This document shows positions 16,084-22,135 of a DNA stretch of 64,000 bases, piece after piece. The notes under the pieces were generated by a model, which was given only the letters and a program-made list of their open reading frames with translations, was not told where the DNA came from and ran no database searches. The position numbers were made by a program, and so were the translations under genes. Within the stretch, counting starts at the first letter, position 1; every line of letters starts with the position of its first letter. The DNA lies in contig CAWFML010000004.1 of NCBI GenBank assembly GCA_963817025.1, positions 744,001-808,000 of the forward strand, in the 5' to 3' direction. The DNA is from JACMLC01 sp963817025 (lineage in GTDB: Bacteria > Acidobacteriota > Blastocatellia > Pyrinomonadales > Pyrinomonadaceae).

Positions 16084-16186
16084 TTTGCGCCTTGAGCCTT
16101 TCTTTCTTAGCGCCTTTGCGTGAAACCTCAACGTTTCGTGCAAAGGCGCATAAGTTAAAACCGAACGCGCAAAGAGTTGCGTCGTC
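16084..16186. repeat. CGCAAAGG-family palindrome, tail-to-tail
   Basis: CTTTGCGCCTTGAG (16084) and CCTTTGCGTGAAA (16112) face GTTTCGTGCAAAGGCGC (16133) and CGCAAAG (16172). The 'gaaa' ends point inward, the opposite topology to the copy at 15114. The rest of the gap 15939-16247 holds nothing else recognisable. Confidence 0.75.
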
Positions 16187-16247
16187 CAGTCCGCAGCTAA
16201 ATCCGAAAACTGTTTACTGAAAGTCACTTAGCATTTAACATGAGCGC

Positions 16248-17672
16248 ATGGCTCATCAAGATTTATCCTCTATGCTGCGTGCGCTGCCGTCTGTGGATGC
16301 GCTGTTGCATACGGAGACTGCGCGCTCGCTGCTTGAAGCCGTTGGAGCGCAGCAGCTCACTGTGCTCGCACGCGCCGTGACGGAAGAGATGCGACGGTCA
16401 TTGCAAGAGCAGGCGGCAAAAGGGATGACTGCGAACGGCGCGCACGCGCGCGAGGCTTTGCTGGCAGAGGCCGCCGGGAAGCTTGAGCGCGCCTTCGAGC
16501 GCGAACGCGCGTCCGGCCTGCGCCGCGTCATCAATGCGAGCGGCGTTATCCTGCACACAAATCTGGGGCGCGCTCCGCTCTCTGCGGCTGCGCGTCAGGC
16601 CGTCTCTGAAGAGGCCGCGCGCTATTGCACGCTCGAATATGATCTGGAAACCGGGCGGCGCGGGAGGCGCGGGGGCCGCGTCGAAAAACTTCTCGCGCAG
16701 CTGACGGGAGCCGAAGACGCGCTCGTCGTCAACAACTGCGCGGCAGCGGCCCTGCTCGTTCTGACAGTCATCGCTAAGGGAGGCGAGACGATTATCTCGC
16801 GCGGCGAGCTGGTGGAAATCGGCGGCGACTTTCGCGTGCCGGATGTGATGCTGCAATCCGGCACGCGCCTCGTCGAAGTCGGGACGACCAATCGCACACG
16901 TCTCTCGGACTACAGGCGCGCTCTGTCGGAAGAGACGCGGCTCCTGATGCGCGTGCATCCGTCCAACTATCGCATCGTCGGCTTTACAGCCGCGCCCGCG
17001 CTCGAAGAACTCGCAAGCCTCGCGCATGAAACAGAGCTTCCGCTTTATGAAGACGCAGGCTCAGGCGCGCTCGTTGACCTCGGCCCGCACGGCCTTGAGG
17101 GCGAGCCTGTGATTAGCCAGTCCATTGCGGGCGGCGCAGACCTTGTCTCCTTCAGCGGCGACAAGCTGCTCGGCGCATCGCAGGCCGGATTGATTGTCGG
17201 GCGTCAGGAGTTGATAGAACGCTTGCGGCGCGCTCCGCTCTATCGCGCACTGCGCGCGGACAAGCTCGCACTGGCCGCGCTCGAAGCCACGCTCGAAGCG
17301 CATCGTCGCGGGGCGGCTTTCGCAGAAGTCCCGACCTTGAGGATGCTCTCGCTCTCAAATGAGCAGATAGCAGAGCGCGCACGCGCCTTTCTCCAACGAT
17401 GGCAGCAGGGCAATGGCGCACGCGCTCTCGGTTGCGAAATCACAGAAGGTCAATCCGCTATCGGCGGCGGGGCTGCGCCGACCACGCATCCGCGAACAAC
17501 ACTCATCGCACTGCGGCACGAGTCGCTATCCGTGGCAGACCTCGAAAGCGCGTTGCGCCGCTCAACGCCTCCCGTCATTGCGAGAATTGCAGAGGATAAA
17601 GTCTTGCTCGACCTGCGAACTGTGGCGGAAGATGAGGAAGCGGAATTGCTGGAAGTTTTGTCTGTCTTATAG
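16248..17672 (+). CDS. selA: L-seryl-tRNA(Sec) selenium transferase SelA
   Basis: A 474-residue fold-type I PLP enzyme that converts seryl-tRNA(Sec) to selenocysteinyl-tRNA(Sec) using selenophosphate. Visible landmarks are the N-terminal domain (LRALPSVDALL), RVINASGVILHTNLGRAPLS near residue 90, ALVVNNCAAAALL, YEDAGSGALVDL, and the cofactor lysine in SFSGDKLLGASQAGLIVG (Lys306). Length and order match bacterial SelA. The ATG at 16248 gives the family N-terminus. No selB, selD or selC is found in the window, so the rest of the selenocysteine pathway must lie elsewhere if it is functional. A palindromic repeat separates it from the converging PAS gene. Confidence 0.95.
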   Translation: MAHQDLSSMLRALPSVDALLHTETARSLLEAVGAQQLTVLARAVTEEMRRSLQEQAAKGMTANGAHAREALLAEAAGKLERAFERERASGLRRVINASGVILHTNLGRAPLSAAARQAVSEEAARYCTLEYDLETGRRGRRGGRVEKLLAQLTGAEDALVVNNCAAAALLVLTVIAKGGETIISRGELVEIGGDFRVPDVMLQSGTRLVEVGTTNRTRLSDYRRALSEETRLLMRVHPSNYRIVGFTAAPALEELASLAHETELPLYEDAGSGALVDLGPHGLEGEPVISQSIAGGADLVSFSGDKLLGASQAGLIVGRQELIERLRRAPLYRALRADKLALAALEATLEAHRRGAAFAEVPTLRMLSLSNEQIAERARAFLQRWQQGNGARALGCEITEGQSAIGGGAAPTTHPRTTLIALRHESLSVADLESALRRSTPPVIARIAEDKVLLDLRTVAEDEEAELLEVLSVL

Positions 17673-17687
17673 AAGCGAAAAACAGTT

Positions 17688-17768
17688 TCCCGCAAAGGCG
17701 CAAAGAAATCATTCAAGATAGATAGCTATTCAATATCTTTGCGAGCTTTTCTTTGCGCCTTTGCGGGA
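17688..17768. repeat. CGCAAAGG-family palindrome between converging genes
   Basis: TCCCGCAAAGGCGCAAAG (17688-17705) and its exact complement (17751-17768) bracket a loop of 45 bases. It sits between the stop codons of selA and the PAS gene, so it may also end both transcripts. Confidence 0.85.
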
Positions 17769-17777
17769 GATGTTCTT

Positions 17778-18662
17778 TCACCCGCCCCCGTACTTAGCGA
17801 GGTCTAGCGCGAAGCAGACGATCTTGTTCTGCGAGCCTGACAGAAGGGCCGCGCCGAAGAGCAGTGTGACGGGTGCGCCGTCCTTGCGTATGAATTGCCG
17901 CTTAAACGGCGTGCAGGCTCCGGTCTTGCTCATCTCTGCAAACGCGCCGTCGTCGAGCGAGAGATTGTCAGGCCGCGTGACCTGATCCCAGTGTATCTTG
18001 CCCGCGTCCAAATCCGCGCGCGTGTAGCCGAGCATATCCAGAAAAGCGTCGTTGGCTTCCGTAATCCTGCCCTTCAAATCCCAGAACATAATCCCGATCA
18101 TGTTCGACTCGGACAGTCGCCGGAAACGCGATTCGCTTTCGCGCAGAGCCTGCTCTGTACGCTTGCGCCTGTCTAATTCCTGTTGCAGTTGCAGGTTCGT
18201 CTGGCCCAATTCGGCAGTCCGCTCTTTGACCTTCTGCTCTAAAATATTTTGTGCGTGATAGAGCACTTCTTCTTCACGCTCTAAGGCAGCGACCTGCAAA
18301 CTGAGGTCGCTCGTCTTCTGCTGCATGCGCTGGCGCTTGTTTGCATCTGCGGTCGCGTCCAAAAGCAAGACCCATGTGCCTTCGTCTCTGCTGAAAAGAT
18401 AGACATCCGCATACTGTCCCTTTTCCGTCTGGACGTAAGGCAGAAAAACATTGTGCGTCTCAGGCGGAATCATGCCCTGCAAGAGCGGGATCAGCTCTGT
18501 GATGTTGGCGTCCTTTGATAAACCGTTGACGCCGTAACCGGCCCAGTCGCCTCCCCATTCTGTCAATCTGTTTTCGCCGGACACGAGCATATAGGCCGGA
18601 GAGCGATTGTCCTCTGTCAGCTCTAAAATAAAATTGCGTATCGGGGCGGGAAGTTCTGTCAT
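17778..18662 (-). CDS. PAS-domain signalling protein
   Basis: A 294-residue soluble protein. Residues 1-115 form a PAS-like sensor fold (SPAYMLVSGENRLTEWGGDW ... WVLLLDATADANKRQ). Residues 115-175 are a coiled coil (LSLQVAALEREEEVLYHAQN ... LQQELDRRKRTEQALRESE), and 175-294 a second PAS domain (FRRLSESNMIGIMFWDLKGR ... GYTRADLDAGKIHWDQV). No kinase, GGDEF or HTH output follows, so it must act through a partner. Its ATG overlaps the stop of the Rab-like GTPase gene by four bases. The overlap makes it the last gene of a four-gene operon and suggests it senses a condition and acts with the GTPase. Confidence 0.8.
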   Translation of the reverse strand: MTELPAPIRNFILELTEDNRSPAYMLVSGENRLTEWGGDWAGYGVNGLSKDANITELIPLLQGMIPPETHNVFLPYVQTEKGQYADVYLFSRDEGTWVLLLDATADANKRQRMQQKTSDLSLQVAALEREEEVLYHAQNILEQKVKERTAELGQTNLQLQQELDRRKRTEQALRESESRFRRLSESNMIGIMFWDLKGRITEANDAFLDMLGYTRADLDAGKIHWDQVTRPDNLSLDDGAFAEMSKTGACTPFKRQFIRKDGAPVTLLFGAALLSGSQNKIVCFALDLAKYGGG

Positions 18663-19159
18663 TTGGCCTCCAACATTTTTTGGGCCAGCGTCAGAAAAGC
18701 ATTCTCGACGCCGACGCCGGATTTGGCGCTGGTCTGAATCACCTGCCAGCCCTTCTCAGTCAAAGCCTCCAATTCGCGCTGGTCCAGATTCCACTGGTCT
18801 ACGAGGTCGGATTTATTTATCAAGAGCAGATGCGGAACTGCGCCGATGGTTTCCTGTGCGCGGTTGTGAATCTCCAGAGCCATGTAGAGCGTGTCGCGGC
18901 GCGTGCCGTCTGCGACCAGCAAATATCCGGCTGCGCCGCGCAGGTAAGAAGTGCGCAGCTCGTTTGCCTTCTCCGCTCCCTCTATGTCCCAGAGCAGCAG
19001 CATCATGTCCTGCCCTGCGGCCTCGACCTGCTTCTTGTCAATCTTGACGCCGACGGTCGTGTGATACTTGTCCGAGTAGATGCTCTGGACAAAACGCTGC
19101 ACCAGACTGGTCTTGCCGACGGCGAAAGTTCCGAGCATGCAAATCTTCTTCTGTATCAT
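18659..19159 (-). CDS. Rab/Roc-like small GTPase
   Basis: A 166-residue stand-alone Ras-superfamily GTPase. It shows G1 GTFAVGKT (10-17), a switch I threonine region KYHTTVGVKI, G3 WDIEG (57-61), G4 NKSD and G5 TSAKSG. The residue equivalent to Ras Gln61 is Ala62 (WDIEGAEK instead of WDTAGQE), so intrinsic GTP hydrolysis is probably slow or needs a partner residue in trans. It lies 18 bp after the OmpA-domain gene and overlaps the PAS gene by four bases. Bacterial Rab-like GTPases of this type are known to work with neighbouring effector or GAP proteins (MglA/MglB is the best-known case). Here no MglB-like partner is present. Confidence 0.88.
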   Translation of the reverse strand: MIQKKICMLGTFAVGKTSLVQRFVQSIYSDKYHTTVGVKIDKKQVEAAGQDMMLLLWDIEGAEKANELRTSYLRGAAGYLLVADGTRRDTLYMALEIHNRAQETIGAVPHLLLINKSDLVDQWNLDQRELEALTEKGWQVIQTSAKSGVGVENAFLTLAQKMLEAK

Positions 19160-19177
19160 AAGAAAAAAGAACCTCTC

Positions 19178-20932
19178 TCATTGAGCATCGTTCATAATAA
19201 TCTTAAAGGTCACACTGCGGTTAGCCGCGCGGTCTGCCTCGGTCACTTCGTCTCGCAACTTAGCTTTCGTTCCGGCGGGAGAAATCGTCAGATTAGATTT
19301 AGCAGGCAATCTGGCATTGAGTTCCGACGCGACATACTCGGCGCGTCCCTGACTGAGCGCGCTGTTGCGCTCTTCCGTGCCGCTGCCGTCCGCGTGGCCT
19401 GTGATTTCGAGGCGCACATTCTTGTGCATCTCATCGGCCAGAGTTTGCAGCCGCTCGATGTCTGTCATCAACTGCTTGAGCTTCTCTTCCTGTCCGGGCG
19501 CAAGCACTGTTTTGTCCAGCTCGAACAGCAGCGACGGGTTGATGATGCGGTCAAGGTCTAAGAGCTTGTCTTCTTTGAGGCGATTGAGGCCGGGAATAAA
19601 GCGCACGGCTGAGCGCGTCTCTCTAATCCATTCGAGCGTGGCGAAACCCTCCGCTTCTAAAGTCTCGCCCGTCACTTTGAGATTCACAGTCTGCGGCGGC
19701 TGAAGCAAATTTCGCGCGCGTGTCAGAACAAACTCCCCGCTCATTGCCTGAAACGGCTGCCAGCGGCTGACGACCTGCTGCGGGTCAACCTTTGCGTCCG
19801 GCAGAAACAGTGCGGGGTCTTGCGCCAGCGGGTCGCGCAACCCGTTGACGAAATATTTCCCGTCGCGCTTTCCCGCCTCCGTGACGACGATGCCCGGCTC
19901 GCTCTTCAATCTCTCGACATAAGCATCAAAGCGGCGTGCGCTCCGCCAGCCAAAGAACCCCCAGACCATCAGGGCTATCAAAATCATCCCCGCAATCGCA
20001 AAGAGCGGAATCAATTTACGCTTTGAGGTCGCCACCTGTTTCTGCGGGTCAAGCTGCGAGTCGAGACAGTCTTCCAGCAGCGGGCGAGCGGCTTCAAACG
20101 GCTCGGCGTCGCCCGAAAAATCCGCGAGCGCTTCGTTAAACTGCAAATGAATCTTTTCTATCGTCGTCTGAAAGACCTCTCGCAATTCCTGCGGCGCGGT
20201 TCCCCTGATAACGCCCGCGAGGATGGCGTGCGGCCCCTGCTCGATCCACACGGTCAACTCGCCGACTTGCAAAGTCTCCAACTGATCGCCCTCGCGCGAG
20301 CTGAAAGAGTCGTGCACGAAATCCTGTATCGCCGTCAGCATCCCCGAAACCATATCCGCATCCTGCGTCGCCACGTTTGGCGCGACGACGTGCTGCAACA
20401 GAAGGCCGGTCGCTTTGTGTATGAGAAAGACCTGTTCGACGCGATAGAGCAGCGTGTGCAGCATGACTACTTCGGCAAAGGATTTGCCCGTGCGCCAGGC
20501 TTCGATTCTCCACTTCAACCCCTGCACAGAGAGGCTGTAAGCCATGCTCTGATTTAAGGATTGCGTCATGCCGTTCAAGGCGGCGGCGATGGCGCGGCGA
20601 ATGGCCGGGCCAATGATGGGAAAGATGGCATCGACGAGCGGCTGCGGATTCTTGCGGACTGAAGCTTCGATGGCGTTGGTGACTGTGGGGGCTAAGGCTT
20701 GTGTCAGCTCGTCGTCCTGACGCGTGCGAACAGAAATGGCTGCGGGCAATATCTGTGAGACTTCTCTGAGTTGACGATGCGGGTCTGAGAGCCGTTCGTG
20801 AATCTCCGCAATCTGAGTTTCAGCCGGGCCGAGCAGCAGACTGCGCAGCTCTGCCATGCTTCCCTCGTCATCCGTGTTTGAGACAGCAGGCGAAGCTTCA
20901 TCCAGCACGCCCTGTCGAGAAGGCTCGGTCAT
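19178..20932 (-). CDS. OmpA-domain membrane protein of the GTPase operon
   Basis: A 584-residue protein with an unusual layout. Residues 1-320 are a large N-terminal cytoplasmic region without a signal peptide, containing paired amphipathic helices (LVDAIFPIIGPAIRRAIAAA). One membrane helix lies at about 325-347 (LIPLFAIAGMILIALMVWG). A BON-like segment follows (SEPGIVVTEAGKRDGKYFVN), and a C-terminal OmpA/MotB peptidoglycan-binding domain occupies about 470-580 (LEITGHADGSGTEERNSALS). It would span the inner membrane and bind the cell wall, with its large domain facing the cytoplasm where the GTPase resides. The topology suggests a wall-anchored platform for the GTPase (inference). Confidence 0.8.
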   Translation of the reverse strand: MTEPSRQGVLDEASPAVSNTDDEGSMAELRSLLLGPAETQIAEIHERLSDPHRQLREVSQILPAAISVRTRQDDELTQALAPTVTNAIEASVRKNPQPLVDAIFPIIGPAIRRAIAAALNGMTQSLNQSMAYSLSVQGLKWRIEAWRTGKSFAEVVMLHTLLYRVEQVFLIHKATGLLLQHVVAPNVATQDADMVSGMLTAIQDFVHDSFSSREGDQLETLQVGELTVWIEQGPHAILAGVIRGTAPQELREVFQTTIEKIHLQFNEALADFSGDAEPFEAARPLLEDCLDSQLDPQKQVATSKRKLIPLFAIAGMILIALMVWGFFGWRSARRFDAYVERLKSEPGIVVTEAGKRDGKYFVNGLRDPLAQDPALFLPDAKVDPQQVVSRWQPFQAMSGEFVLTRARNLLQPPQTVNLKVTGETLEAEGFATLEWIRETRSAVRFIPGLNRLKEDKLLDLDRIINPSLLFELDKTVLAPGQEEKLKQLMTDIERLQTLADEMHKNVRLEITGHADGSGTEERNSALSQGRAEYVASELNARLPAKSNLTISPAGTKAKLRDEVTEADRAANRSVTFKIIMNDAQ

Positions 20933-20961
20933 AGGCTACGGCAGCAGTTTAGAGCAGGAGA

Positions 20962-21042
20962 AGAAATTAAAAACGCAAAATGTAAAATGCAAAAGGAATC
21001 TGATTCTTATTTTTGCATTTTACATTTTTAATTTTGCATTCT
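20962..21042. repeat. Solo hairpin sharing its end with the S23 element
   Basis: AAAACGCAAAATGTAAAATG on the left pairs with CATTTTACATTTTTAATTTT on the right around a short loop. The right arm (21011-21042) is identical over 32 bases to 13795-13826, the outer end of the S23 unit. It looks like a non-coding derivative of that unit. Confidence 0.75.
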
Positions 21043-21061
21043 CTCTGTGGCAAAAACAGCT

Positions 21062-21676
21062 TCAGTTCTCGCCGGGAATCTTGAACTCGTTGTTCAGTCT
21101 GAGCGAGACCTCTGTGAAGAGCGCGGCCAGCGTGGCGCGGTCTGTCTTGGCGTGGCCCAGCTCGGCCACTTCGCGTTCGACGACCGTCGAGAGTTCTGCA
21201 TTCTTCTGCCGAATCTCGTCGCTCAGGTTCTTTGACTGGTCCAGAATCTGCTGGCGCAGGTCGCGCTGGCTGCGTGTGGTCTGCTCGTCAAACTGCAAAA
21301 GCTTCTTTTCCAGATTTTGCGCCGTCGCTTGCAATTCACGGGAGACATGCTGTATGGCCTCGTCGCGGCTGCGCTGCTCTGACTGCAAGCGTCCGGTCAA
21401 AGCCTCGAACTCGCTTTTGACAAACATCTCCAACGCATCAAAGCGGCGGTGCGTCTCGTCGCGCAAGTCTGAGGATTCTTTGAGCAGGCGTTCTTCCAAA
21501 CGCGAAAATCTCTTTTCGTAATCGCGCATCTGGACGCCGAAGAGAATCTCTCTGATCTTGTCTATGTTCCCGCCTTCGGGCAGTTGATTGCCGTCGTTCC
21601 TGCCGTCCTGGTTGATGTCGTCCATGATTCGTTCTGAAAGCTGCGGTGGAGCTTCCTTTTGTTCTGCCATGCTCAT
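21062..21676 (-). CDS. Coiled-coil protein, first gene of the GTPase operon
   Basis: A 204-residue soluble protein without recognisable enzyme motifs. An N-terminal linker (about 1-40) carries the phrase NIDKIREILFGVQMRDYEKR. A long, nearly continuous coiled coil fills residues 45-180 (RLEERLLKESSDLRDETHRR ... LEKKLLQFDEQTTRSQRDLR). The last 25 residues are predicted helical. The motif IREILFGVQMRDYE at the coil entrance looks like a conserved docking point. It precedes the OmpA-domain gene on the same strand with a 129-bp gap occupied by a solo hairpin. It is probably a scaffold or elongated effector of the GTPase, by analogy only. Confidence 0.7.
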   Translation of the reverse strand: MSMAEQKEAPPQLSERIMDDINQDGRNDGNQLPEGGNIDKIREILFGVQMRDYEKRFSRLEERLLKESSDLRDETHRRFDALEMFVKSEFEALTGRLQSEQRSRDEAIQHVSRELQATAQNLEKKLLQFDEQTTRSQRDLRQQILDQSKNLSDEIRQKNAELSTVVEREVAELGHAKTDRATLAALFTEVSLRLNNEFKIPGEN

Positions 21677-21843
21677 AGGTTCACACTCTGAAATCGGTCA
21701 AGTTAGCGGCACATGCCGGTCGCGCGAGGCGCTTCGCCGGAAAGCATTTAACTTCGAGGTGGCGTTGGCAAACTGTTCAAGTTAGCGGCGAAGCTGTAAG
21801 TTAGCAAAACCTAACATAGGCACACCAAAGCGTCAATCAATCT

Positions 21844-22061
21844 GTAGTGGGTCAGTTTCAACCGGAGAGAAGAAAAAACAGGTTTCCCGCAAAGGCGCAA
21901 AGACGCAAAGCAAGATCGCAAAGAAAGCATTCAAGATCGCAAAGAAAGCATTCAAGATAGACAACAACTAAACATCTTAGCGACTTGTCTTCTTTGCGCC
22001 TTTGCGCCCGCGAGATTCTTTCGTCTTGCTTACTAAGCAGATTTTCAAACTGACCCACTAC
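21844..22061. repeat. Long palindromic element with GTAGTGGGTCAGTTT ends
   Basis: Perfect outer arms of 15 bp (21844-21858 and 22047-22061) enclose a CGCAAAGG-family pair. Inside is a direct duplication of CAAGATCGCAAAGAAAGCAT (21911-21953). The outer ends resemble those of the elements at 40865-41050 and 43975-44127. It occupies most of the gap 21677-22135, which has no gene. Confidence 0.8.
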
Positions 22062-22072
22062 CGTAAAAAGGC

Positions 22073-22123
22073 AAAAGTGAAGATAGCATCCTTCGCATCT
22101 TCACTTTTGCCTTTTTAGTTTTG
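22073..22123 (-). repeat. Hairpin AAAAGGCAAAAGTGAAGAT after the giant gene
   Basis: AAAAAGGCAAAAGTGAAGAT and its complement ATCTTCACTTTTGCCTTTTT surround a loop of about 11 bases. Read on the minus strand it lies just beyond the stop at 22136 and ends in a T-rich stretch, so it may serve as that gene's terminator as well as being a repeat. Confidence 0.7.
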
Positions 22124-22135
22124 TCTTTCAGTTTG

